From: Actinacidiphila yanglinensis | GTDB lineage: Bacteria; Actinomycetota; Actinomycetes; Streptomycetales; Streptomycetaceae | DNA length: 64,000 nucleotides | Direction of reading: 5' to 3' | NCBI RefSeq assembly: GCF_900107965.1 | Contig: NZ_FNVU01000001.1 | Span: 62,001 to 126,000 of the forward strand | In this document: positions 41,892 through 50,006 of the stretch, one piece after another | How positions within the stretch are numbered: position 1 is the first letter of the stretch | How the letters are laid out: every line of letters begins with the position of its first letter | Made by a program: the position numbers and the translations under genes | The notes under the pieces: model-generated | What the model was told of the DNA's origin: nothing | What the model saw: only the letters and a program-made list of their open reading frames with translations | Database searches by the model: none

Positions 41892-42889
41892 CGCTGCGGG
41901 TGCTCCTCTGTCGCGTCCTGCGGGATGGAGTCTTCCGGTCGGGCGGCCGGCGTCGCGCCCGCCGCCTCGGCGGCCAGCTCGCGGGCTGCCGCCAGGTGCT
42001 CCGGTGTCTTCAGCGCCAGCGTGCGGACCCCGGACAGCGCCCGCTTGGCCAGCCCGACCAGCGTGCCGCCCGGCGCCACCTCGATGATCGCGGTGACCCC
42101 GAGCTGCCGGAACGTTTCCATGCACAGGTCCCAGCGCACCGGATGCGAGACCTGGGCGACGAGCCTGCGCACGACCTCGGCGCCCTCGTTCACCGTCTGC
42201 CCGTCCGCGTTCGAGACATACGGCAAGGACGGGTCCGCGACGGTCAGGGTCTGCGCGAGCGCCTCCAGCGTGGCCACGGCGGGGGCCATGTGCGTGGTGT
42301 GGAAGGCACCGGCCACGCTCAGCGGGCGCACCCGGGAGCCCTGCGGGGCGTCGGCGGCGAGCGCGGCGAGCTGGTCCTTGGTGCCGGCCGCCACGATCTG
42401 GCCGGCGCCGTTGATGTTCGCCGGGCTGAGGCCGAGACCGTTGAGGTGGGCGACCACCGTGTCCTGGTCACCGCCGAGCAGCGCGGACATGCCGGTCTCG
42501 GTGATCGCGGCCGCGTCGGCCATCGCCCGGCCGCGGGCGGCCACGAAGGTCAGCGCGTCCTGTTCGGAGAGCACACCGGCCAGCACCGCGGCGGTGATCT
42601 CGCCGACGCTGTGCCCGGCGACCGCGTCGGGCCGTCCGGTGCCGCCGTTGCCGAACAGGCCGAGCTCACCGGCCGACAGCAGGCCGGCCGCGACCAGCAG
42701 CGGCTGTGCGACCTTGGTGTCGCGGATCTCGTCCGCGTCCGCCTTGGTGCCGTAGTGGACCAGGTCGAGGCCGACCACCTCGGACCAGCCGGCAAGGCGG
42801 TCGGCGGCGCCGGGCAGTTCGAGCCAGGGAGTCAGGAAGCCGGGCGTCTGGGCGCCTTGGCCGGGAGCGACGAGTACGAGCACGTTCAC
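41888..42889 (-). CDS. fabD: Malonyl-CoA:ACP transacylase (FabD)
   Basis: The 333-aa enzyme loads malonate on ACP. The nucleophile Ser is in VAGHSVGEITAA, the catalytic His in AGAFHTTHM, and the N-terminus VLVAPGQGAQTPG is diagnostic. GTG codons at 42889 and 42883 are both possible; the second has better spacing from the GAGAGAG ribosome-binding site and would give a protein of 331 aa. It is the first gene of the fab operon, downstream of fasR. Confidence 0.97.
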   Translation of the reverse strand: MNVLVLVAPGQGAQTPGFLTPWLELPGAADRLAGWSEVVGLDLVHYGTKADADEIRDTKVAQPLLVAAGLLSAGELGLFGNGGTGRPDAVAGHSVGEITAAVLAGVLSEQDALTFVAARGRAMADAAAITETGMSALLGGDQDTVVAHLNGLGLSPANINGAGQIVAAGTKDQLAALAADAPQGSRVRPLSVAGAFHTTHMAPAVATLEALAQTLTVADPSLPYVSNADGQTVNEGAEVVRRLVAQVSHPVRWDLCMETFRQLGVTAIIEVAPGGTLVGLAKRALSGVRTLALKTPEHLAAARELAAEAAGATPAARPEDSIPQDATEEHPQR

Positions 42890-42973
42890 ACTCTCTCTCG
42901 CGAGCGGGTATCACCGCCCGTGGGGACAAGGACGAAGAACTGTCAGCCGATTTGTGGGTGTCCAACAAAGGTG
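42890..42973 (-). promoter_or_regulatory. fab operon control region between fasR and fabD
   Basis: This 84-bp gap should contain the fabD promoter and FasR-binding site, as shown for Streptomyces coelicolor FasR. I see an inverted repeat TTTGT (42951-42955)/ACAAA (42965-42969) and repeated GTGTC/GACAC motifs (TGTCAGC at 42941 and GTGTCAGC at 42971). Their role is inference. Confidence 0.5.
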
Positions 42974-44206
42974 TCAGCGCGGCCGGTCGCCGTTCGAGAG
43001 TCGTCCCAGGATCAGCGCGATGCGCAGGGTGAACGCCGAACGTACGTCGGAGGGTGACCAACCGGTGACATCGGTCACACGTCGCAGCCGGTAGCGCACG
43101 GTATTGGGGTGCACGAACAACATCCGTGCGGCACCTTCGAGCGAGGATGCCTGCTCCAGGTAGACACTCAGAGTCTCCAGTAGCGCAGAGCCCGCCTCTT
43201 CCAGCGGCCTGTAGATCTCCTCCACCAGTTGACTCCGAGCATAGCGGTCGCCCGCCATCGCACGCTCAGGTAGCAGATCGTCCGTGAGTACCGGGCGTGG
43301 CGCGTCCGGCCAGGCCCGGCACGCCTTCAATCCGGCCGCCGCCGCCTGCGCGGACCGGGTCGCCGACAGCAGGTCGCCGACGACCGGGCCGGCCACCACC
43401 GGACCCGGGGCGAACGGCCCGATCAGCGCCTTCGCCACCCGGATCGGATCGTCGTCGCCGCCGGCGATCACCACCAGCCGCTCGCCGAGCACCCCGGTGA
43501 GCACCTGGAGTTTCGCGTGCCGGGAGGCCCGCCGGATCGCCTCCACGGTCAACTCGCTGTCGCCGTTGGGCGCGGTCCCGAGCACCACCACGATCTTGTC
43601 CGGCGAGTTCCAACCGAGCGCCGCGGCCCGCGACAGCACGCCCTCGTCCGCCTCGCCGGACAGCACCGCGTTGACCACCAGCGACTCCAGCCGGGCGTCC
43701 CACGCGCCGCGCGCCTCGGCGGCCTGCGCGTAGACCTGGGCGGTGGCGAACGCGATCTCCCGGGCGTAGACCAGCAGCGCCTCGCGCAGCACGCCCTCGT
43801 CGCCCGGCGCCGCGACCTCGTCGATCGCCGACTCCATGACCTCGATGGTGGTGCGCACCATCTCGACGGTCTGGCGCAGCGAGATCGCCCGGGTCAACTC
43901 GCGCGGTGCGGTGCCGAACACGTCGGTGCTGATCGCCTGCGGCGCCTCGGGGTGGCGGAACCACTCGGTGAACGCGGCGATACCCGCCTGCGCGACCAGC
44001 CCGATCCAGCTGCGGTTCTCCGGGGGCATCGCCCGGTACCACGGAAGTTGCTCGTCCATCCGCGCGATGGCGTGCGCGGCCAGCCGTCCGGCCGACTTCT
44101 CCAGCCGCCGCAGGGTCGCGGCATGGTCGCCGCGGGGCGGCTCCGCGGACGGGTGCGGCGGTCGCCGGTTCTGCGGGTTCTGCGGGTCCTGCGCGGGATG
44201 GGGCAC
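42974..44206 (-). CDS. fasR: Fatty acid biosynthesis activator FasR (PucR-type)
   Basis: The 410-aa regulator has an N-terminal helical region, a central GGDEF-like/PucR domain (KIVVVLGTAPNGDSELTVEAIR to RYARSQLVEEIY) and a C-terminal PucR helix-turn-helix with LETLSVYLEQASSLEGAARML and VHPNTVRYRLRRVTDVTG. Its position directly before fabD-fabH-acpP-fabF on the same strand identifies it as FasR, which activates that operon in Streptomyces coelicolor and affects membrane lipid and antibiotic output. GTG start at 44206. It is separated from fabD by 84 bp. Confidence 0.95.
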   Translation of the reverse strand: MPHPAQDPQNPQNRRPPHPSAEPPRGDHAATLRRLEKSAGRLAAHAIARMDEQLPWYRAMPPENRSWIGLVAQAGIAAFTEWFRHPEAPQAISTDVFGTAPRELTRAISLRQTVEMVRTTIEVMESAIDEVAAPGDEGVLREALLVYAREIAFATAQVYAQAAEARGAWDARLESLVVNAVLSGEADEGVLSRAAALGWNSPDKIVVVLGTAPNGDSELTVEAIRRASRHAKLQVLTGVLGERLVVIAGGDDDPIRVAKALIGPFAPGPVVAGPVVGDLLSATRSAQAAAAGLKACRAWPDAPRPVLTDDLLPERAMAGDRYARSQLVEEIYRPLEEAGSALLETLSVYLEQASSLEGAARMLFVHPNTVRYRLRRVTDVTGWSPSDVRSAFTLRIALILGRLSNGDRPR

Positions 44207-44261
44207 GGTCCAAGCCTGCCTTATGGGCCCGGCCGCGCGCGGAGCGGGTTGTCCGTTTCCG

Positions 44262-44969
44262 CTATCCGTACGCGGGTTCGGCGGACATCAGCCACACCAG
44301 GTACTCGGCGTCGGCGGCCGCTTCCGCCTGCCGGGCGGGGGAGTTGGCGGCGCGCAGGGCGTCGCCCGGGCCCAGCCGGGCGTCGCCGACGCGGACGGTG
44401 CCGCGCAGCACGTGCAGGTAGAGGAAGGGGGCGCCGGGCAGCGGCACCGTGCCGCGGGCCAGGTACAGCACCGCGTGCGGCTGGCGCAGCGGCAGCGGGG
44501 CGTCCGGCGCGGCGGACGCCAGCAGGTGCAGGCCCGGTCCGGACGGTGCGGCGCCGGTCGCCACGGTGTGCGCGGGCGGGCCGCCGGCCGGTTCCGGATG
44601 CAGCCACATCTGGAGGAAACGGGCGGGTCCGGCGCCGGGGTTGCGCTCGACATGGCGGACACCGCCGCCCGCGCTGAGCAGTTGGGCGTCGCCCGCGCGC
44701 AGCCGGGTCGCGGTGCCGTCGGCGTCGCGGTGCTCCAGCTCGCCCTCGATCACCCAGCTGACGATCTCGGTGTCGCGGTGGGCGTGCTCGGTGAAGCCCG
44801 CGCCGGGCGCGAGCCGTTCCTCGTTGCACGCCAGCAGCAGCCCGAACCGTACGTTCGCCGGGTCGTAGAAGCCCGCGAAGGAGAACGCGTGCAGCGTCTC
44901 GACCCCGGCCGGCGGGTCGCCGCCGGGGTAGCGGTGCTCCGCGCGCCACACCGTGTCCCCGACGGTCAT
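44262..44969 (-). CDS. Pirin-family protein (bicupin)
   Basis: The 235-aa protein is a pirin/YhhW-type double cupin. The metal-binding cluster is in FTEHAHRDTEIVSWVIEGELEHRD, followed by SAGGGVRHVERNP and FLQMWLHPEP. Some members are quercetin dioxygenases; others are redox-linked regulators. The reaction here is unknown. Its ATG overlaps the stop of the upstream beta-lactamase-like gene (ATGA), so they are translationally coupled. It converges on no gene; fasR lies downstream on the same strand. Confidence 0.9.
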   Translation of the reverse strand: MTVGDTVWRAEHRYPGGDPPAGVETLHAFSFAGFYDPANVRFGLLLACNEERLAPGAGFTEHAHRDTEIVSWVIEGELEHRDADGTATRLRAGDAQLLSAGGGVRHVERNPGAGPARFLQMWLHPEPAGGPPAHTVATGAAPSGPGLHLLASAAPDAPLPLRQPHAVLYLARGTVPLPGAPFLYLHVLRGTVRVGDARLGPGDALRAANSPARQAEAAADAEYLVWLMSAEPAYG

Positions 44970-45787
44970 CCGGCCGCCCGCAGTTCGGCGAGGACCGCGT
45001 CGGTCAGCCGCGGCCACAGCGGCAGCGCCCAGTCGCCGAAGGCGCGGTCGGTCAGCGTCACGCAGGCCGCGCCCGCGGCCGGGTCGACCCACAGGAAGGT
45101 GCCGGACTGGCCGAAGTGGCCGAAGGTCGCGGGGGAGGAGCCCGCGCCGGTCCAGTGCGGCGACTTCGTGCCGCGGATCTCGAAGCCCAGGCCCCAGTCG
45201 TTCGGGTCCTGCCGGCCGTACCCGGGCAGGACGCCCTTCAGGCCCGGGAACGCCACGGAGGTCGCGGTCGCGACGGTGGAGGGGTGCAGCAGCCGCGGCG
45301 CCTGCAACTCCGCGGCGAACCGCAGCAGGTCCCCGACGGTGGAGACGCCGCCGTACGCGGGCGAGCCGTCCAGCGCGGTGTCCGCCATGCCCAGCGGCTC
45401 CAGCAGTGCCTGGCGGGCGTACTCCGCGAACGGCATCCCGGCCGCCTTCTCCAGCGTCTCGCCGAGCAGTTCGAAGCCGGCGTTGGAGTAGATCCGGCGG
45501 GTGCCGGGCGCGGCCATCGGCCTGGGCGCGTCGAAGGCGAGGCCCGAGGCGTGGGCGAGCAGATGGCGTACGGTCGAGCCGGCCGGGCCCGCCGGGTCGT
45601 CCAGCTCGAACACCCCCTCCTCCCAGGCCACCAGCACCACGTAGGCCGCGAGCGGCTTGGTCACCGATGCCAGGGGGTACCTCCGGTGGAGGGCGCCGTG
45701 GGTTCCGGCCACGGTGCCGTCCGCCCGGACCACGCCCGCGGAGGCGTTGGGCACCGGCCATTCAGCGATCGTCGCGAGGCTCTCCAT
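44966..45787 (-). CDS. Serine hydrolase, beta-lactamase class C / DD-peptidase family
   Basis: The 273-aa protein has the SxxK nucleophile motif SVTK (about residue 41), the YxN motif YSNAGFELLG, and near the C-terminus HFGQSGTFLW in place of the KTG box. It has no signal peptide, so a cytosolic esterase or peptidase role is more likely than antibiotic resistance. The ATG at 45787 begins MESLATIAEW; longer in-frame extensions to 46048 run through an intergenic repeat and are not used. It is coupled to the pirin gene. Confidence 0.85.
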   Translation of the reverse strand: MESLATIAEWPVPNASAGVVRADGTVAGTHGALHRRYPLASVTKPLAAYVVLVAWEEGVFELDDPAGPAGSTVRHLLAHASGLAFDAPRPMAAPGTRRIYSNAGFELLGETLEKAAGMPFAEYARQALLEPLGMADTALDGSPAYGGVSTVGDLLRFAAELQAPRLLHPSTVATATSVAFPGLKGVLPGYGRQDPNDWGLGFEIRGTKSPHWTGAGSSPATFGHFGQSGTFLWVDPAAGAACVTLTDRAFGDWALPLWPRLTDAVLAELRAAG

Positions 45788-45820
45788 GGGGCCGACCCTA
45801 CGGGGTGCCCCGTCCTGTCG

Positions 45821-46100
45821 GTCGAGGGACCACCTGTCGGTGGCCGGTTGCTCGCGCAGTTCTCCCCCAGCCTGGAGGCTGGGTGCCCCCACGCGTCCCT
45901 GGTCGATTGCCCTGTTTCCGCGAAAAGAGCCGCAGCCACCCACGGGCGCGGGTTGGCCTTCTTTCCGCGGAAGGAGCCGCACATACCCAGGGGCGCGTGG
46001 GGGCACCACCCAGCCGCCAGGCTGGGGGAGAACTGCGCGACAAGCCACCCACGGGCCGCAAGGTCCGGGTGCTTCCTCAGCCGGGCAACCCGGGCGGTCC
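45821..46100. repeat. Structured intergenic repeat (modules C, A and B), largest copy
   Basis: The 45788-46140 gap is filled by this element. Module C (CCACCTGTCGGTGG hairpin) is at about 45830. Module A is a long imperfect inverted repeat: arm 1 at 45851-45900 starts TTGCTCGCGCAGTTC and arm 2 at 45989-46040 ends AACTGCGCGA, each arm carrying an inserted CCCCCAGCCTG segment. Module B (46041-46100) has the GGGCC-GCAA-GGTCC and CCGGG-CAA-CCCGG hairpins. Here it sits between divergent genes, next to the MerR promoter. Confidence 0.8.
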
Positions 46101-46103
46101 CGC

Positions 46104-46134
46104 TTGCTTCGAGCGCACTCGAAGGTCTTAGCGT
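46104..46134 (+). promoter_or_regulatory. MerR-type promoter with 19-bp spacer and centred palindrome
   Basis: TTGCTT (46104-46109) and TAGCGT (46129-46134) are 19 bp apart, the overlong spacing typical of MerR-activated promoters. The palindrome CTTCGAG-CGCA-CTCGAAG (46107-46124) lies between them. TAGCGT ends 6 bp before the MerR ATG, so the transcript is probably leaderless. Confidence 0.75.
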
Positions 46135-46140
46135 GGGGGC

Positions 46141-46605
46141 ATGACGGTCGCGCAGGTGGCGAAGAGCAAGCCCAGCAACACAGTGAATTGCGCCGACAGC
46201 GAGACGCATCTGCGTCCCGACGGCCAGGACCAGTACACGATCAGCGAGGTCGCGGACTTCACCGGCCTGAGCGCCCACACGTTGCGCTGGTACGAGCGGA
46301 TCGGGCTGATGCCGCACGTGGACCGCTCGCACACCGGCCAGCGCCGGTTCAGCAACAAGGACCTGGACTGGCTCGCGTTCGTCGGGAAGCTGCGGCTGAC
46401 CGGGATGCCGGTCGCGGACATGGTGACGTACGCGGAACTGGTGCGCGCGGGCGACCAGACGTTCGCCGCGCGGCAGGCGCTGCTGGAGTCGACCCGGGTG
46501 GACGTGGTGAACAGGATCGCCGAACTCCAGGACACCCTGACGGTGCTGGACCACAAGATCAGTACGTACGCATGCGCCCACCGGGCGCCGGAGAGGACAG
46601 CGTGA
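46141..46605 (+). CDS. MerR-family transcriptional regulator
   Basis: The 154-aa protein has the MerR winged helix: YTISEVADFTGLSAHTLRWYERIGL (about residues 31-55), wing HTGQRRFSNKDLDWLAFVGKL, then the dimerisation coiled coil (about 105-140). The single Cys near the C-terminus (YACAH) could be a sensor, but a metal-binding pair is not obvious. The promoter shape indicates autoregulation. The gene overlaps the aldo/keto reductase start by one base (TGATG), so both are coexpressed. Confidence 0.93.
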   Translation: MTVAQVAKSKPSNTVNCADSETHLRPDGQDQYTISEVADFTGLSAHTLRWYERIGLMPHVDRSHTGQRRFSNKDLDWLAFVGKLRLTGMPVADMVTYAELVRAGDQTFAARQALLESTRVDVVNRIAELQDTLTVLDHKISTYACAHRAPERTA

Positions 46606-47639
46606 TGAACGGCGGGGAAAAGGCCGGCGCGGGGCGGCTGGGCACGGAGCGGCTGGGCACCGACGGACCCGTGGTGGGAATCCAGGGCCTCGGCTGCATG
46701 GGCATGAGCGAGTTCTACGGTGACACCGACGAGGCCGCCGCCCGCGCCACCCTGGAGGCCGCGCTCGAACGCGGCGTGACCCTCTTCGACACCGCGGACA
46801 TCTACGGCAACGGCGCCAACGAGGAGTTCCTGGCGCCTTTCGTCCACGCGCACCGGGACGAGATCACCCTGGCCACGAAGTTCGGGATCGTCCGCAAGCC
46901 GGAGGACCCGTCGTACCGGGCCGTCGGCAACGACCCGGCGTACATCGCGAAGTCGATCGACGCGAGCCTGAAGCGGCTGGGCACCGACGTGATCGACCTG
47001 TACTACATGCACCGCCGGGACCCGGGGGTGCCGCTCGCCGAGTCGGTGGGCGCGATGGCCGACCTCGTGGCCGCGGGCAAGGTCCGCCACCTGGGCCTGT
47101 CGGAGGTGACCGGGGCGGAGCTGCGCGAGGCGCACGCGGTGCACCCGATCGCGGCCGTCCAGTCGGAGTGGTCCCTGTTCAGCCGGGACGTGGAGCTGTC
47201 CGTGGCCGGCGCCGCCGCCGACCTCGGGGTGGCCGTCGTGCCGTACTCGCCGCTCGGCCGCGGCTTCCTGACCGGGTTGTTCCAGGACGCCGGCAGCGAC
47301 CTGTCCGAGGGCGACTTCCGCCGCCACCAGCCGCGCTTCACCGGCGCCAACGCGCAGCACAACGCGGACCTGCTCGCCCCGGTGCGCGAGGCGGCGGCGG
47401 CGCACGGCGCGACGCTCGGCCAGATCGCGCTGGCCTGGGTGCACCAGCGCGCCGACGTGCACGGCGTCGCGGTCGTGCCGATCCCCGGCACCCGGAAGGC
47501 GACGCGGGTCCTCGAGAACACCGCGGCCGCCGGGATCACCCTGACCGACGCCGAGTTGGCGTCGCTGGAGCCGATCGCCGCGAACGTGGCCGGGGACCGC
47601 TACCCCGACATGAGCGGCACCTCCGCGGCCCGGGAGTAG
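46605..47639 (+). CDS. Aldo/keto reductase
   Basis: The 344-aa NADPH-dependent TIM-barrel enzyme reduces aldehydes or ketones. The catalytic tetrad is visible: Asp in LFDTADIYG, Tyr in DIYGNG, Lys in LATKFGIV and His in YYMHRRDP. The NADP-binding C-terminal motif VVPIPGTRKATRVLEN is typical of the AKR13-like group. The ATG at 46605 overlaps the MerR stop. A MerR regulator of the same operon suggests induction by a reactive aldehyde or quinone. Confidence 0.93.
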   Translation: MNGGEKAGAGRLGTERLGTDGPVVGIQGLGCMGMSEFYGDTDEAAARATLEAALERGVTLFDTADIYGNGANEEFLAPFVHAHRDEITLATKFGIVRKPEDPSYRAVGNDPAYIAKSIDASLKRLGTDVIDLYYMHRRDPGVPLAESVGAMADLVAAGKVRHLGLSEVTGAELREAHAVHPIAAVQSEWSLFSRDVELSVAGAAADLGVAVVPYSPLGRGFLTGLFQDAGSDLSEGDFRRHQPRFTGANAQHNADLLAPVREAAAAHGATLGQIALAWVHQRADVHGVAVVPIPGTRKATRVLENTAAAGITLTDAELASLEPIAANVAGDRYPDMSGTSAARE

Positions 47640-47674
47640 CCGGGAGCCGGCGGCCGGCGAGCGGGGTGAGGCGG

Positions 47675-47711
47675 CGCACCGCCCGGGTCAGGGTCTGACC
47701 CGGGCGGTGCG
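47675..47711. terminator. Hairpin between convergent aldo/keto reductase and DUF4429 genes
   Basis: CGCACCGCCCGGGTCAG and its exact complement form a 17-bp stem around GGT. The stop codon of the DUF4429 gene (47688-47690) lies inside the left arm and its last codons inside the right arm. Confidence 0.85.
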
Positions 47712-48410
47712 GATCGCGGCGAGCACCGCCGCGGCGAAGGGCAGGGACTCGTGCACCGATCCGTAGCCGAGGCCGAAGATCACGCTGGCCGGGTCCTGGT
47801 CGGCGGGCGGCAGCGGGGTGACCGGTTCGCGCAGCAGCAGCCGCAGGTGCCCGTTGACCCGTTCGGGTGAGTGCCAGTCGACGCCGGCGAGGTCCTCGAC
47901 CGGGAACGTCCGGTCGCCGGAGTTCCATTTGGCGGTGGACGCGCCGGTGCGGAACCAGTGGAAGCCCACCGCGCGGCCGTCGAAGGTGGCCTTCGCGTCG
48001 TAGGCCTTGAAGGAGCGGGGTACCGCCGGTGCCGGGACGAGGAAGCGGCCGGCCGGTTTCGCGGTGACCTCGGCGCTGCGGATCGCGTCGCGCAGCAGGT
48101 CGCGGAAGGTCTCGGCGTCCGCGCGGCTCTGCTCGGGCAGCACCAGCCGGTAGGGGTCGGCGCTCTCCCGCAGCTGGCCGTCGGCGGCCTCGATCAGCGG
48201 GTCGGAGCCGGGCCGGGGCGCCGCGCGCAGGATCAGCGAGCCGGGGCGGCCGTCGGCGAGCTCGACGTCCTCGAGCGCCTCGTACGGCACGCGCCGCTCA
48301 CCGAGCGCCTGGAGCAGCCGCGAGCCGCGCAGGCCCCTGCTGTACCGGATCACCACGGCGTCGGGTTCGCAGTCCCATACGGCGTTGTTCCCGGCCAGCA
48401 CTTCACCCAT
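47688..48410 (-). CDS. DUF4429 domain protein
   Basis: The 240-aa protein contains two DUF4429-like (PH-fold) units: residues about 10-100 (VWDCEPDAVVIRYSRGL...PYEALEDVEL) and about 135-235 (YDAKATFDGRAVGFHWF...IPVEDL-type segment FPVEDLAGVDW). The family is common in Streptomyces and of unknown function, possibly binding lipids or proteins as bacterial PH domains do. It starts at 48410 with ATG and ends within the shared terminator hairpin. No operon partner. Confidence 0.85.
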   Translation of the reverse strand: MGEVLAGNNAVWDCEPDAVVIRYSRGLRGSRLLQALGERRVPYEALEDVELADGRPGSLILRAAPRPGSDPLIEAADGQLRESADPYRLVLPEQSRADAETFRDLLRDAIRSAEVTAKPAGRFLVPAPAVPRSFKAYDAKATFDGRAVGFHWFRTGASTAKWNSGDRTFPVEDLAGVDWHSPERVNGHLRLLLREPVTPLPPADQDPASVIFGLGYGSVHESLPFAAAVLAAIRTARVRP

Positions 48411-48503
48411 AAGGCTCAGCTTATGGGTGGTTCGGCCGACTGCGCCCCTTACCCGCTACGCGCGTCATCGAAAGGACGGCGGCTTTTCGGGGCGGTCGGC
48501 GGC

Positions 48504-49850
48504 TCAGACAAGACCGCTGGTGCAGGTGTGTCCCGTGGGACAGATGACCGCTGAATAGTCGCCGAGAGCGATGTCCGCGAAATTGGCGAGACTGGTCGTC
48601 CCGGGTACGAAATAGCCCGCGTGGCCGTCGGCGCCGGCGGCGCTGACCACCCGGGCGCCGAAGCCGCCGGAAATCGGATCGGGGCCGTGGCCGAGCCCGG
48701 CGAACTCCACGTGCGGCACGTCGGCGATCCAGTCCCCGGCGTCCCGGGCGGCCCAGACGTGCGCGGTGGTGCGCAGGTCGGCGACGTCGTCGGCGCGCAT
48801 CCCCGGGCTGCCCATGACGGCGATGTCCCGCACCCGGCCGGGCGGCAGGTGCGGGGCGGCCAGCCCGCACAGCACGGACCCGTACGAGTGACAGAACAGC
48901 GCGACGTCGCGGCGGCGGGGCAGCGAGGCGAGCAGGGACTCCAGCCGCAGCGCGCCGCGGGCGGCCAGGGTGCCGGTGGACGCCTCCAGGCCGAGCCCGT
49001 GCGGCGTGTCGTAGTCCGCCCAGGCGATCACCGCGGTGCGGGCCCCCGGCCGGGCCGCCAGCTCCGCCCCGTACAGCGCGCGGGCCATGCCGTCGGTCAC
49101 GGAGTACGCCTTGGCGTCGTCGCGCTCGAAGCTGGACAGGTCGGTGCCGACGCCCGGGACCACCACGGCGATCCGGGTCGCGGTGCGCAGGTCGCCGAGG
49201 ACCTCCGCGACGCGGCCGTCACCGGTCGGGTCGTAGGCGAGGATCTGCCGGTCGCCGGAGAGCAGGGACGTGTCCAGGTCGGCGAGGTCGGTCGCGTCGG
49301 CGTGGCCGGCCGCGGTGAGCTGGTCGCTGCGCTCGCGGGCGAGGTCGGAGGTCCGCTGGCGGGTCAGCGCGAACCGGTTGGCCCGGTAGCGCAGCGCCGG
49401 GTCCACGCCGTCGAGGTTCCCCACCACCAGGGGGTAGCGCCGGACCAGGCCGAGCCGCTGGGGGGCGGTCAGCGCGGCGAAGAAGCGCGTGACGGTGGCG
49501 GGGGCCGCGCCCGGGTCGGGCAGCCGGCGGTCGCCCACGCTGCCGCGGGCCCAGGCGGCGAGGGCGGCGGCCATGGCGTCCTTCGCCGCGTGCGGCCGCA
49601 GCGCCGCCGTCCAGCCCGTGGTGGCCAGCAGCACGAAGGCGACGGCCAGGGCCAGCAGCGGACGTACGACGGCCGGACGGGGCCGGCGGGCCGGGGCGCG
49701 GGCGGGAGCCGGTGCCGCGGCCGGACTGCGGTGCGCGGGCACGGTGCCGACCGCCCGGCGGGGGCGCGGCGGGCCTGCGGGGCGGGCGCCGGGTAACGCG
49801 CGGTCCGGACGGGCGGGGGACGGGACGGGACGTGCGGAAAGCGGAATCAC
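48504..49850 (-). CDS. Membrane-anchored DUF1023-type alpha/beta hydrolase
   Basis: The 448-aa protein has a long Pro/Arg/Ala-rich N-terminus (residues 1-62), one transmembrane or signal helix (about 63-83, LLALAVAFVLLATTGWTAAL) and an alpha/beta hydrolase of the DUF1023 type. The nucleophile elbow is FCHSYGSVLCG, with Cys in place of the first Gly of GxSxG; the His is likely in ADGHAGYF near the C-terminus. The strand-loop AVVVPGVGTDLSSFE is typical. An ATG start at 49850 is used, but a later start is possible since the basic leader is long. Probably an extracytoplasmic esterase or amidase of unknown substrate. Confidence 0.82.
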   Translation of the reverse strand: MIPLSARPVPSPARPDRALPGARPAGPPRPRRAVGTVPAHRSPAAAPAPARAPARRPRPAVVRPLLALAVAFVLLATTGWTAALRPHAAKDAMAAALAAWARGSVGDRRLPDPGAAPATVTRFFAALTAPQRLGLVRRYPLVVGNLDGVDPALRYRANRFALTRQRTSDLARERSDQLTAAGHADATDLADLDTSLLSGDRQILAYDPTGDGRVAEVLGDLRTATRIAVVVPGVGTDLSSFERDDAKAYSVTDGMARALYGAELAARPGARTAVIAWADYDTPHGLGLEASTGTLAARGALRLESLLASLPRRRDVALFCHSYGSVLCGLAAPHLPPGRVRDIAVMGSPGMRADDVADLRTTAHVWAARDAGDWIADVPHVEFAGLGHGPDPISGGFGARVVSAAGADGHAGYFVPGTTSLANFADIALGDYSAVICPTGHTCTSGLV

Positions 49851-49941
49851 GCGCTCCTGCCCGGTCGGTCCGTCCAGGGTCCCGAATTCCCGGGGCGGAG
49901 AGGCGGCTGACCTCGCGTCAGATGGGGATGCCCGGGATACT

Positions 49942-49979
49942 ACGGCACGGCACGGGCCGGTCGGCCCGTGCCGTGCCGT
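49942..49979. terminator. Hairpin terminator of aceE
   Basis: ACGGCACGGCACGGGCCG and its exact complement form an 18-bp stem with a 2-nt loop, 28 bp after the aceE stop. CACGG repeats make slippage between registers possible. Confidence 0.85.
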
Positions 49980-50006
49980 GGGTGCCGCGCGGCACCACCG
50001 TCCTGG

